A stretch of 64,000 bases of DNA. Origin: Nodosilinea sp. PGN35. Lineage in GTDB: Bacteria > Cyanobacteriota > Cyanobacteriia > Phormidesmidales > Phormidesmidaceae. Positions within the stretch are counted from its first letter, which is position 1. Each line of letters opens with the position of its first letter. The notes beneath the pieces are model-generated. The model was not told the origin of the DNA. It was given only the letters and a program-made list of their open reading frames with translations, and did not search any database. Of the stretch, positions 8,247 through 16,659 are shown one piece after another. Made by a program: the position numbers and the translations under genes. The stretch is taken from the NCBI RefSeq assembly GCF_029109325.1, contig NZ_JAQKQJ010000021.1:240475-304474 (forward strand), written 5' to 3'.

Positions 8247-9665
8247 ATGGCAACCCCAGCAGACATCCTGAAATGGATTGAGGATGACGGCATTGAGTTA
8301 ATCGATCTGAAATTTATTGACATGCCCGGCATCTGGCAGCACCTCACCCTGCACAAGAGCCAGATTGACGAGGGCAGCTTTACCGATGGGGTAGCCTTCG
8401 ACGGCTCCAGCATTCGGGGCTGGAAGGCTATCAACGAGTCAGACATGATGATGGTGCCCGATCCCGACACCGCCTGGATCGACCCCTTCATGGCGGAGCC
8501 GACCCTGAGCATGATCTGCACCATTAAAGAGCCCCGCACCGGGGAGCTATACTCCCGCTGCCCCCGGGCGATCGCCACCAAGGCGATCGAGTACCTCAAG
8601 TCCACGGGCATTGGCGACACCGCCTTCTTTGGCCCCGAGGCAGAATTCTTTATCTTTGACGACGTGCGCTTCGACCAGAACGAGCACTCGGCCTACTACT
8701 ACGTCGATAGCGTCGAGGGCCGCTGGAACACGGGCCGCGAAGAGGTCGGCGGCAACCTGGCCTACAAGCCCCGCTACAAAGAGGGCTATTTCCCCGTTGC
8801 CCCCACCGATACCTCCCAGGACATGCGCAGCGAAATGCTGCTGACCATGGCCAAGCTGGGGGTGCCCATCGAGAAGCACCACCACGAAGTGGCGACCGGC
8901 GGTCAGTGCGAGCTGGGCATTCGCTTTGGTCGGCTGATTGAAGCCGCCGACTGGCTGATGATCTACAAGTACTGCATCAAGAACGTCGCCAAGAAGTGGG
9001 GCAAAACCGTCACCTTCATGCCCAAGCCCCTGTTTAACGACAACGGCTCCGGCATGCACACCCACCAGTCAATCTGGAACAACGGCGAGCCGCTGTTTGC
9101 GGGCGATCGCTACGCCGGTCTCAGCCAGACCGCCCTGTGGTACATCGGCGGCATTCTCAAGCACGCCCCCGCCCTGCTGGCGCTGACCAACCCCACCACC
9201 AACTCCTACAAGCGTCTGGTGCCTGGCTTCGAGGCTCCAGTGAACCTGGCCTACTCCCAGGGCAACCGCTCGGCGTCGGTGCGCATTCCCCTCTCCGGCG
9301 ACAACCCCAAGGCCAAGCGCCTCGAGTTCCGCTGCCCCGACGCCACCTCGAACCCCTACCTGGCCTTTGCCGCCATGCTCTGCGCCGGCATCGACGGCAT
9401 CAAAAACCAGATCGACCCCGGCGACCCGCTGGATGTGGACATCTACGACCTCAGCCCCGAAGAGCTGGCCAAGATTCCCTCCACCCCCGGCTCGCTGCTC
9501 GATGCCCTCAAGGCCCTCGAAGCTGACCACAGCTTCTTGACCAGCACCGGCGTCTTCACCGAAGACTTCATTAGCAACTGGATCGAGTACAAGCTCGACA
9601 ACGAAGTCAACCCCATGCGCCTGCGGCCCCACCCCTACGAGCTAGCTCTCTACTACGATTGCTAG
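8247..9665 (+). CDS. glnA: Glutamine synthetase type I
   Basis: A 472-residue GlnA that condenses ammonium and glutamate to glutamine with ATP, the entry point of nitrogen assimilation (GS-GOGAT). Family motifs in order: AFDGSSIRGW (about residue 50), FFGPEAEFFIFD (Mn ligands, about 128-139), VPIEKHHHEVATGGQCELG (about 206), NGSGMHTHQSIW (about 264-275), the LVPGFEAPVNLAYSQGNRSASVRIP block (about 325) and KRLEFRCPDATSNPY (about 353). Length and order are those of dodecameric GSI. The start is supported by AAGGAG at 8235-8240. Transcription is likely driven by the NtcA promoter; in cyanobacteria the enzyme is inhibited by small IF proteins, none of which is encoded next to it here. Confidence 0.98.
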   Translation: MATPADILKWIEDDGIELIDLKFIDMPGIWQHLTLHKSQIDEGSFTDGVAFDGSSIRGWKAINESDMMMVPDPDTAWIDPFMAEPTLSMICTIKEPRTGELYSRCPRAIATKAIEYLKSTGIGDTAFFGPEAEFFIFDDVRFDQNEHSAYYYVDSVEGRWNTGREEVGGNLAYKPRYKEGYFPVAPTDTSQDMRSEMLLTMAKLGVPIEKHHHEVATGGQCELGIRFGRLIEAADWLMIYKYCIKNVAKKWGKTVTFMPKPLFNDNGSGMHTHQSIWNNGEPLFAGDRYAGLSQTALWYIGGILKHAPALLALTNPTTNSYKRLVPGFEAPVNLAYSQGNRSASVRIPLSGDNPKAKRLEFRCPDATSNPYLAFAAMLCAGIDGIKNQIDPGDPLDVDIYDLSPEELAKIPSTPGSLLDALKALEADHSFLTSTGVFTEDFISNWIEYKLDNEVNPMRLRPHPYELALYYDC

Positions 9666-9703
9666 AGCGCCTGGGCTAGCCACGGTACAAGCGTATATTT
9701 TGG

Positions 9704-9736
9704 AAAAGGCCAGAGTTTGCATTCTGGCCTTTTTTG
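9704..9736 (+). terminator. Rho-independent terminator of glnA
   Basis: AAAGGCCAGA (9705-9714), 8-nt loop, TCTGGCCTTT (9723-9732) gives a perfect 10-bp stem followed by a T run, 40 nt after the glnA stop. Confidence 0.9.
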
Positions 9737-9750
9737 TATTTGGATTGGGG

Positions 9751-9981
9751 ATGTTAGCCAGCGCTCAATATTCATGCAGTTGCCTAAGCCATTTAATATT
9801 TAATCAGCTTCGTCTTGCCCTGAGCTTCTGGGATTGTTGGATCGATACTTGCAACCATGGTTGGCCGTATTACGAAGGAATTACTAAAGCAGATTGGGTT
9901 CATCTAGCACGGCAGATTGTAAAAGATCTACAGCAGAACCGAGAAATAACCAACGGGCAAGTATTAAAGATCATTCTCTGA
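9751..9981 (+). CDS. Short doubtful ORF, possible gene remnant (76 aa)
   Basis: Reading from ATG 9751, 76 codons with a Cys/Leu-rich first half and a well-formed amphipathic C-terminal half (ADWVHLARQIVKDLQQNREI). The frame also runs upstream through the glnA terminator, so an upstream start is implausible. No ribosome site and no family is recognised. It may be a fragment of a decayed gene. Little else is present between the glnA terminator and the next gene at 10093. Confidence 0.25.
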   Translation: MLASAQYSCSCLSHLIFNQLRLALSFWDCWIDTCNHGWPYYEGITKADWVHLARQIVKDLQQNREITNGQVLKIIL

Positions 9982-10092
9982 CCAAATTATCAGAAGGCCC
10001 AACAGGTGCATGTTAAGGAAGGTTTAGCCTGGTCAAAGCCGCAAAAAATGATGAAAAGATAGTCCCATACCGTACGAGAGTAAAGAGTCACT

Positions 10093-11250
10093 ATGGCTGT
10101 ATTTTCGGTGCGCCGCTGGTTGATTGCGCCGCTGGCGCTGGGACTATTGTGCAGCGTTTTAATGGGGCGAGGGGCGATCGCCAGCGATCCGGCTGAATTG
10201 TTCAGCCTGTTTCAGCCCGTCCAGGTGAGCGTCAACGACAGCTTCATCAGCCCGCTCGTGGAGCTTTTTGGGGAGGTGTCGGTGGGGCGAGGGGTGTTTG
10301 TGGCGGGTAATACCGTCGTCAGGGCTGACCCTGAAACCCAGATCTGCATTGGCCACGAGACCAATCTTCAAGACAATATTTTGTTTTTAGCCCTGCACGA
10401 CTCCCCGACACCGGCTGCGCCCTGCGGCCAGATCTCTGCCAGCACCGGAGAGCGCAACAGCATTGCCCACCAGGCAATCGTCAAAAACTCGCAGATCGGC
10501 AACTTTACCTTTGTGGGCTTCCACGCCCAGCTCAACAATGTGGTGCTGGAAGATGGTGCCTTTGTGTTGCACGGGGCACGGTTAGAAAATGTACGAATTA
10601 AGCGCGATCGCATCGTTCCCATTGGGGCAATCATTACCACTCAGGCCGAGGCCGATGCCCTACCGCTCAAAACAGAAGCCAATACCGAATTTCAAAATGA
10701 AGTTTTAGAAGTCAACGAAGAGTTTGCCGAACACTACCCCGAACTCTACGAATCTGAGGGATTTGCCGCCGTCAGCGGCGTGAGTGCGGCCCCCACAACC
10801 AGCTGGAATCCAACCCCTGTCTTCCCCACCTTAGGCGACGGCGTGCGGCTGGCCGAATTTGTCCGCATCATTGGCGATGTTCGCCTGGGCAGCAACAGCA
10901 CTGTGGGTGAGCGGACATCGATTCGAGCCGATGAAGGAGCACCAATTGTGATTGGCGACAATGCTGCGATCGAAGATCGAGTGACTTTTCATGCCCTCAA
11001 AGGAACCAGTATTACTATTGGTTCCGACTTAAACACGAGCGACAATATTGTCTTTCACGGGCCGCTAGAAGTTGGCAATGGCCTAACTATTGAAGACGAT
11101 GCTATTCTCTTTCGCTCTACGGTGGGCGACAACGTCACAATTGGCAGTAGAGCGATCGTAGTCGGTGTTACCCTGACCGATGGAACGGTCGTTCCCGCCG
11201 ACAGCATGATTACCACCCAAGCGCAAGCCGATGCTCTTGGCAAGAGCTAG
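10093..11250 (+). CDS. Exported protein with two gamma-carbonic-anhydrase-like beta-helix domains
   Basis: A 385-residue protein with a Sec signal peptide (LIAPLALGLLCSVLMGRGAIA, cleavage near residue 30). Two left-handed beta-helix (hexapeptide) domains follow: domain 1 about 35-205 (VGRGVFVAGNTVVRADPETQ, IGHETNLQDNILFLALHD, NSIAHQAIVKNSQIGNFTFVGFHAQ) and domain 2 about 245-385 (LAEFVRIIGDVRLGSNSTVG, IGDNAAIEDRVTFHALKG). Both end in a PxG/SxITTQAQADAL motif, so they arose by duplication. His at the expected metal positions is best kept in domain 1 (ALHD, IAHQA, GFHAQ); domain 2 keeps fewer. Function as a periplasmic CO2/bicarbonate enzyme is inferred; it might be structural. Confidence 0.7.
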   Translation: MAVFSVRRWLIAPLALGLLCSVLMGRGAIASDPAELFSLFQPVQVSVNDSFISPLVELFGEVSVGRGVFVAGNTVVRADPETQICIGHETNLQDNILFLALHDSPTPAAPCGQISASTGERNSIAHQAIVKNSQIGNFTFVGFHAQLNNVVLEDGAFVLHGARLENVRIKRDRIVPIGAIITTQAEADALPLKTEANTEFQNEVLEVNEEFAEHYPELYESEGFAAVSGVSAAPTTSWNPTPVFPTLGDGVRLAEFVRIIGDVRLGSNSTVGERTSIRADEGAPIVIGDNAAIEDRVTFHALKGTSITIGSDLNTSDNIVFHGPLEVGNGLTIEDDAILFRSTVGDNVTIGSRAIVVGVTLTDGTVVPADSMITTQAQADALGKS

Positions 11251-11321
11251 CACAGCACGGCAGAAATGCAGCCGCCGATGAACTAGGGATTCAATAGCTA
11301 TAGCCACCCAGGTCAGGACAA

Positions 11322-11355
11322 CGCGGTCATTCCCTTAGAAACGGGAATGACCGCG
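11322..11355. terminator. Stem-loop between convergent genes
   Basis: CGCGGTCATTCCC (11322-11334), 8-nt loop, GGGAATGACCGCG (11343-11355): a perfect 13-bp stem between the stops of the convergent carbonic-anhydrase-like and XRE genes, able to act on either strand. There is no long T run. Confidence 0.6.
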
Positions 11356-11424
11356 AGGGGGCGCTGTCAGCCAGACGTCCTCATAATGTTAGCCATGGCG
11401 TTGTTCAACACAGCAGCAAAGCGC

Positions 11425-12237
11425 CTACTGAACCTGCGCTCTGAGCACCCCGTGGGTGGCCTCATCGGCGGCAAACAAATGCTCCACCCGCAGCGACGCC
11501 AGGGTGATATCTTGCGGTGTGCCAAAAGTTGTAAACATACTAAAAAACGCGAGTTCGCCATACTCAGTGGCGTAGCGGGTCGTCAGCACGGGGGCTGTGG
11601 GTCGCGACCAGTTTACCTGGATATTCTCTTTGCCCAGGCGACGGTGCAGCATGGCTTCAAAAGCGTCTACCCTGGGCGCGATCGCCGGTTGCCCAGAGGC
11701 CTCGTGGCGCAGGTGCGCCAGCAGCGGGGGGCCGACCTCCTCTAAATTGACGATTGGTTTGGCAAACCCCTCCGGGTGAGACAACAGATCGAGCAAGTTG
11801 ATGGGCTCGTCGTTGGGTAGGTCAGCGGCCCCGGGCATCAACACCGCCGCCAGCCACTGGCCGCCCCGGTTTAGACGCAGCAAGTTCCAGTACTCGTCGA
11901 TCACCAGCGCGGGCATCGGGTCGTGGGCAGACAACAGCCGCTCCAGGGCCGAGTTGATTTGCTCCAGGGCTGGGTCATCCAGCAGCGCAGCGGTGTAGAC
12001 CGGCGCGTAGCCCGCTTGCAGCATCACCTCATTGCGCACCACCAGAGGTGCATCTAGCTCTTGTAGCCAGGCCAGCAGCAGCTCGCGGCTGGGTTTGGCG
12101 CGGCCACTTTCGACAAAGCTCACGTGCCGCTGCGACACCCCCAGGCGTAGCGACAGCTCTAGCTGACTCAGCCGCCGCGCTTTACGCACCTGGCGCAGGG
12201 TGCCGGTTAGGGTTTGGGTAGACAAATCCATCGTCAA
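11425..12237 (-). CDS. XRE-family regulator with MmyB-like ligand domain
   Basis: A 270-residue regulator. Residues about 9-65 form a helix-turn-helix (LRQVRKARRLSQLELSLRLGVSQRHVSFVESGRAKPS), and about 95-265 carry the MmyB-like PAS-type domain (MPALVIDEYWNLLRLNRGGQ, with conserved WNLLRLNR) found in Streptomyces/proteobacterial small-molecule-responsive repressors. It is divergent from a small membrane-protein gene, and a perfect 17-bp palindrome lies between them, over the -35 of that gene. It therefore probably represses its neighbour and perhaps itself. The ligand is unknown. Confidence 0.85.
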   Translation of the reverse strand: MTMDLSTQTLTGTLRQVRKARRLSQLELSLRLGVSQRHVSFVESGRAKPSRELLLAWLQELDAPLVVRNEVMLQAGYAPVYTAALLDDPALEQINSALERLLSAHDPMPALVIDEYWNLLRLNRGGQWLAAVLMPGAADLPNDEPINLLDLLSHPEGFAKPIVNLEEVGPPLLAHLRHEASGQPAIAPRVDAFEAMLHRRLGKENIQVNWSRPTAPVLTTRYATEYGELAFFSMFTTFGTPQDITLASLRVEHLFAADEATHGVLRAQVQ

Positions 12238-12364
12238 AGTGATTGGCGGCTATTGCACTGAATGGGATAGTTAGGACAGCTTCCTCGGCAACGTTCAAAC
12301 ATTCAAACGTTTCTGGGAGTTCTGATTGTCCTAGCCTAGGTACCAAGGCTGTAGTGCTGATTTT

Positions 12365-12409
12365 ATTACCTTCAAGGTAATTGATTCTATAACGTAGACA
12401 GTCAATACT
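12365..12409 (+). promoter_or_regulatory. Operator palindrome overlapping promoter of the small membrane-protein gene
   Basis: ATTACCTT-C-AAGGTAAT (12365-12381) is a perfect palindrome. TTGATT (12381-12386), a 17-nt spacer and AATACT (12404-12409) form a promoter reading toward 12439, so the palindrome abuts the -35. Its place beside a divergent XRE gene suggests it is that regulator's site. Confidence 0.55.
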
Positions 12410-12438
12410 GAGCGTGTCATTTCTAACGAGGTTTAGTC

Positions 12439-12738
12439 ATGCAGCGCAGTTTGATCGCCTTCACCCTGATTGTGTTTGGGGCACTGAGCGCCGTAGCGCT
12501 TTGGCAGTCTGGGTACTGGGGCATTCTTGCTCCCCACTTTCAAAGTTTCGCGGAAGGCCAAGTCTTGGCCGATTTGGTGATTGCCCTCAGCCTGGTCATG
12601 GTTTGGATGTGGCGAGATGCCAAAGCAACGGGCCGCAATCCCTGGCCATGGATCATCGCCACCTTAACCACAGGCTCGTTTGGGCCTTTGTTCTATCTGC
12701 TCACCCGCAAATCGGCAGCGGCTGAAAAAGTTGGGTAA
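12439..12738 (+). CDS. DUF2834-like small membrane protein
   Basis: A 99-residue protein with three predicted membrane spans: SLIAFTLIVFGALSAVALW, LADLVIALSLVMVWMW and PWIIATLTTGSFGPLFYLL. The RDAKATGRNPWPW loop and GSFGPLFYLLTR ending are typical of the DUF2834 type of bacterial integral membrane protein, whose role is unknown. It is divergent from the XRE/MmyB-like regulator and preceded by a promoter with an overlapping palindrome, so it is likely the regulator's main target. A strong hairpin lies 42 nt after the stop. Confidence 0.7.
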   Translation: MQRSLIAFTLIVFGALSAVALWQSGYWGILAPHFQSFAEGQVLADLVIALSLVMVWMWRDAKATGRNPWPWIIATLTTGSFGPLFYLLTRKSAAAEKVG

Positions 12739-12779
12739 TACCTATTGTTCACAGCACAACGCCTTACCGCCATCAAAAC

Positions 12780-12815
12780 TAGTCGGTGACTGCGAATCCG
12801 TTCAGCCACCGACTA
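12780..12815. terminator. Stem-loop between convergent genes
   Basis: TAGTCGGTG (12780-12788) pairs perfectly with CACCGACTA (12807-12815), loop 18 nt. It lies between the small membrane-protein gene and argD, which converge, and could stop transcription both ways. Confidence 0.5.
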
Positions 12816-12876
12816 TAGTCATCATTCAATCGAGGTGAGCAGAGCGGTCCACGCCCACCGATTAACTTAGTGGTGA

Positions 12877-14169
12877 CTAAGCATTCTCTTGCTTAACGAG
12901 CATCGCTACCGCCTTTTCTACCGCCATGAGTGCCTGCTGCACCTCATCGGCACTGACATTGAGCGGCGGCACAAAGCGCACCACCTGCGGCCCGGCTGGC
13001 ACCAGCAGCAGGCCTTCATCCATCGCCGCCTTAACAATATCTACTGACTTGACGGTAGAGTCAGCCTGAAGCACCAGACCATTAATCAACCCCCAGCCGC
13101 GCACCTGCTCTAGCAGCGCTGGGTACTGCTGCACCAGGCGTTGCAGGCCAAAGCGCAGCTGCTCGCCGCGCAGCTTGACGTTGCCCAGCAGGTGCTCAGA
13201 TTCCAGGGTTTCGCAGACGGTGAGGCCGACTTTGCAGGCAAAGGGGTTGCCGCCAAAGGTGCTGGCGTGATCGCCGGGTTCGAACACCGCACAGTGGGCC
13301 TTACACAGCAGCGCGCCGATCGGAATGCCGCCGCCGAGCCCCTTGGCTGAGGTGAAGATATCGGGTTCAATGCCCAAATTCTCAAAGCCCCACAGGGTGC
13401 CGGTGCGGCCCATGCCCACCTGCACCTCGTCGAGGATCAGCAGAATGCCCTTTTCGTCGCAGAGCTGGCGGATGCGCTGAAAGTAGGCGGCCTCGCCGGG
13501 GCACACGCCCCCTTCCCCTTGCAGGGCTTCGAGCAGGATGGCGGCGACCTGGGGGGTGTCGGCGTCGAGCTCGGCCACCAGCGACTCCAGGGCCGCGATG
13601 TCGTTGTAGGGGACGTAGGCAAACCCCGGCATCAGCGGATCAAAGTTCTTTTGGTACTTGGGCTGGCCGGTGGCGGTAACGGTGGCCAGGGTGCGCCCGT
13701 GGAAGCTGGCCTGGGCGGTAATAATCAGGGGATTGGCAATGCCCCGCTGGGTATGGGCGTACTTGCGGGCCAGCTTGATCGCGCCCTCGTTGGCCTCGGC
13801 CCCGGAGTTGCAGAAAAAGACGCGATCGCAGCAGGAATGCTCGACCAGCCAGTGGGCCAGCGCCCCCTGCTCAGGAATGTAGTAGAGGTTAGAGACGTGG
13901 TGCAGAGTTTGCATCTGCTGGGTCACAGCCTCGACCATCGCCGGGTGGGCGTGGCCCAGGGTGCAGGTGGCGATGCCCGCCACAAAGTCGAGGTAGCGAC
14001 GACCCTGGTCATCCCAGACAACGCTGCCTCGGCCTTTAGTCAACGCGATCGGGAAGCGACCGTAGGTGGTCATCACGTCGGCGTCGAACTGAGCCGGGGA
14101 GAACTGGGGGTCGCTGGCCGAGGTGCTGAACGACTTGAGGGAGTTTTGGACGAGGGTTTTGAGAATCAC
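12877..14169 (-). CDS. argD: Acetylornithine aminotransferase
   Basis: A 430-residue class III PLP aminotransferase. It converts N-acetylglutamate semialdehyde and glutamate to N-acetylornithine in arginine synthesis. Visible motifs: YLDFVAGIATCTLGHAHPAM (about 55), FFCNSGAEANEGAIKLAR (PLP phosphate site, about 120), SFHGRTLATVTATGQ, LLILDEVQVGMGRTG (about 243, the Asp contacting the pyridine nitrogen) and TSAKGLGGGIPIGA with the Schiff-base Lys. Length suits ArgD, with a short extra N-terminal extension (about 30 residues) before the conserved start. It stands alone; other arg genes are not nearby. Confidence 0.93.
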   Translation of the reverse strand: MILKTLVQNSLKSFSTSASDPQFSPAQFDADVMTTYGRFPIALTKGRGSVVWDDQGRRYLDFVAGIATCTLGHAHPAMVEAVTQQMQTLHHVSNLYYIPEQGALAHWLVEHSCCDRVFFCNSGAEANEGAIKLARKYAHTQRGIANPLIITAQASFHGRTLATVTATGQPKYQKNFDPLMPGFAYVPYNDIAALESLVAELDADTPQVAAILLEALQGEGGVCPGEAAYFQRIRQLCDEKGILLILDEVQVGMGRTGTLWGFENLGIEPDIFTSAKGLGGGIPIGALLCKAHCAVFEPGDHASTFGGNPFACKVGLTVCETLESEHLLGNVKLRGEQLRFGLQRLVQQYPALLEQVRGWGLINGLVLQADSTVKSVDIVKAAMDEGLLLVPAGPQVVRFVPPLNVSADEVQQALMAVEKAVAMLVKQENA

Positions 14170-14173
14170 GGCG

Positions 14174-14253
14174 AAGGGGGGGTATGGGGGGGTGATGGGG
14201 TAAAGAGGGGATGGGGGGTGATGGGTAGGGAATGCTTACTCCCTACTCCCTAC
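14174..14253. repeat. G-rich tract upstream of argD
   Basis: Plus strand carries repeated runs of 4-7 G (GGGGGGG, GGGGGGG, GGGG, GGGG, GGGGGG) separated by TAT, TGAT, TAAAGA and AT, then a short GTAGGGAATG/CTCCCTACTCCCTAC inverted pair. It lies directly upstream of argD, whose transcript would be C-rich here. Confidence 0.7.
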
Positions 14254-14309
14254 ATCTTCGATCGAGCATAGCGGAACCTTCAGGAAAATCAAGGCTCATC
14301 CTGAGCCAA

Positions 14310-16604
14310 TTAGCGGCGAATTAACGGTTGGCGAGACCTGCCGCTCTGGCGAATGATCTGCAATTTTTTACCTAAGTAGTCGAGGTTTTGGGGTTCGCCG
14401 CCGTAGCGCCAGCGCACGTAGGCGTGGGTGATTTCGTTGGCGGCCTGGGCGCTCTGGGCTTTGGTCTGCTGGTAGAGGCGCTGGCCGTACTCGATGGGGG
14501 TTTCGGCGGGGGTTTTGCCGAGGCCCTGGTGGGCAAACCAGGTCAGCATTTGTTGATATAGCCGCTCGGTGGGGGCCAGCTGGCGCAGGCGTCGGTAGCG
14601 CCAGCCCCGGCGCAGGCCCAGGAACGCCAGCCAGGCAACAAACCCGAGGGCGGTGGCGATCGCAATCCCCAGCATAATGCCCACCCAGCCCAGGTTCAGC
14701 AGCCTATCAAAGGTGCGTATCAGGTACGCGATGCCGTCGCTCAGCAGGGTGACTAAACCATCGACAAAGCCCACCAGGGGAGAGGGCAGCCAGCCCGCCA
14801 GCCAGGCCCAAAGCCGGCGCACCGTGCTGAAGGTTTCAGACTCCCTCAGGCTGGGCGGAATCAGCTCGTGGCCGGGGATAGGATCGAAGCCAAACCAGCC
14901 GTATTGAGGAAAGTAGACCTCAGTGAGGGCATAGGCATCGGTGTTGCGCACCACGTAAAACCCCGTAAAGGGGTTAAACTCGCCCTCGCCAAACCCGGCC
15001 ACCAGCCGCGCCGGAATGTCGATGGAGCGCAGCATGATGGTCAGCACCGTGGAGAAGTGGTCGGGGTAGCCGCCCTGGGTTTGAAACAGAAAGCTCTCGA
15101 CTAGGTCTTGCTCGGCAACAAAAAAGGGCAGCTCGGGCTGAATCGTGTAGCGCTGTTTGAGAGCCTGGGCCAGGTAGAGAGCCTTTTCGTAGGCGTTGGT
15201 GAGGGGGATGGGGGAGGTGGCCAGCAGCTCCTCGGTTTTGGCCCGTACGGGTTCTAGAATTTCCTCGGGTACCTGGAGGTAATGGGAGCGAATGCCAGGA
15301 GGATAGATGGCACCGGCCTGCCCTAGCTGAGTGCGATCGCGAAAGGGCACCCGCGACACCACCGAATAGGTCATGCCCTCCTGCAAAATGACCGGCGATC
15401 GGAAGCTGCCCTCGGCATCCATCGCCACCTCGCGGGTGGGAAAGTACAGCTCCTTGGGTTGATACATGGCCGGAATCAGGTTGGGCAGTTCGCTGACCAG
15501 GGTATAGGTCTGCACCACTTCGCGGGTACTGGCCAGGGTGGGATCCATAGGTAGAAAGGTCTGGGCCGAAAATCGCGATCGCCGCAGCGTCTGTACATCG
15601 TCATTGCGGGAGATATCCCAGCCCTGGCCGGTGTAAGTGTCAAAGGCCAGCACCCGCCAAAAGCCCGGGGCCTGCGACCTGACCCGCATCACCACCTGGG
15701 GGGTCATGGTGCCCCGCAGGTTTTGGTTCATCCGCTGGTTAAAGCCGTAGTAGGAGATGGTATCGACCACACCAGGGCCGGTGGCCTTGCCCTGGCCCCG
15801 AATGGTGCCCGCCCCCTCCCCAAAGCCTTCCCCGTCATCGCCCTGGTTATTGCGGTAGGCCGAGTTGAGAATGTCTTCCCCAGAAAAGTCTCCTGGCGTA
15901 TCGATTACCGAACTCACCGGAAAATTTTGAATCTGGTAGCCCGGCAGCCGGGGCAAAAAGATAAAAATCAGCAGCCCCAGGCCGACGATCAGCCCCATCA
16001 ACCCCAAAAAACGACCCAGAGTAGGCCGCAGCTTCATTTCGCCCCAGGCGACGGGTTCTAGCCCCAGCCGCGACTGGTAGTCGAGCCGCAGCACCGGCAC
16101 CGCCAGCGCCAAAAACAGCAGCAGCAGCGGCGCAAAAGCCAGGGTCTGGCTAATGGTGGCAGCCACCCCCAGCAAAATCAGGCCGATCATCATCGAGTAG
16201 CCCAGGTCTTTGCGGCGGGGCAGGTCAAAGCTGTGCAGCACCTGAAGCTGCACCAGCAGTTCAGCTAAAACAATGCGGGTGTCGCCGGGGGCTTCGAGCA
16301 GCCGGGCAAAGAACGCCGCCAGAGCCATCAGCATGCCAATGGCAATGAAAAATTTGATGGCAATGTTGCGATCGCGCCGCCGTTGCCAGCTAAAAGTCGC
16401 CCCCACCGCGCTCAGGGGAATGGCCAGCAGGTTCCACCAGGAGGCAGCGGTCACCCCAGCGGCGGCCACCACCACCGAGCCAATACCCACCGTTACCAGC
16501 CCCTGCACCAGCACCCGCAGCAGCCGCGAGTCTTCGATTTCATCGGCGGGGATAGGCCTGGCTAAAGGAGAAGAGGCCAGCCAGCGGGAAGCGACCATAG
16601 ACAA
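14310..16604 (-). CDS. TgpA-like membrane protein with degenerate transglutaminase domain
   Basis: A 764-residue protein with the DUF3488-transglutaminase-DUF4129 layout. About six N-terminal spans (residues 25-225: e.g. LVTVGIGSVVVAAAGVTAAS, IAIGMLMALAAFFARLL, LMGLIVGLGLLIFIFLP), a large outer region, a transglutaminase-like core (about 480-590), one late span (GIMLGIAIATALGFVAWLAF) and a C-terminal DUF4129-like tail. The family's GYCEHF and DAHAW catalytic motifs read GYPDHF and DAYAL here, so Cys and His are both missing while the Asp region remains; a non-enzymatic role is likely. Its partner in other bacteria is often a MoxR ATPase/DUF58 pair, absent here. Confidence 0.8.
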   Translation of the reverse strand: MSMVASRWLASSPLARPIPADEIEDSRLLRVLVQGLVTVGIGSVVVAAAGVTAASWWNLLAIPLSAVGATFSWQRRRDRNIAIKFFIAIGMLMALAAFFARLLEAPGDTRIVLAELLVQLQVLHSFDLPRRKDLGYSMMIGLILLGVAATISQTLAFAPLLLLFLALAVPVLRLDYQSRLGLEPVAWGEMKLRPTLGRFLGLMGLIVGLGLLIFIFLPRLPGYQIQNFPVSSVIDTPGDFSGEDILNSAYRNNQGDDGEGFGEGAGTIRGQGKATGPGVVDTISYYGFNQRMNQNLRGTMTPQVVMRVRSQAPGFWRVLAFDTYTGQGWDISRNDDVQTLRRSRFSAQTFLPMDPTLASTREVVQTYTLVSELPNLIPAMYQPKELYFPTREVAMDAEGSFRSPVILQEGMTYSVVSRVPFRDRTQLGQAGAIYPPGIRSHYLQVPEEILEPVRAKTEELLATSPIPLTNAYEKALYLAQALKQRYTIQPELPFFVAEQDLVESFLFQTQGGYPDHFSTVLTIMLRSIDIPARLVAGFGEGEFNPFTGFYVVRNTDAYALTEVYFPQYGWFGFDPIPGHELIPPSLRESETFSTVRRLWAWLAGWLPSPLVGFVDGLVTLLSDGIAYLIRTFDRLLNLGWVGIMLGIAIATALGFVAWLAFLGLRRGWRYRRLRQLAPTERLYQQMLTWFAHQGLGKTPAETPIEYGQRLYQQTKAQSAQAANEITHAYVRWRYGGEPQNLDYLGKKLQIIRQSGRSRQPLIRR

Positions 16605-16659
16605 ACCAGAGTAGAATCGCCTCTATGCTAACCGCTGCGCTAGCCTCTGCCCAGACTGA

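Noticed and set aside
9700..9981. 93-residue ORF starting inside the glnA terminator
   Set aside because: Its first codons are the terminator hairpin; only a shorter, doubtful version from 9751 is listed.
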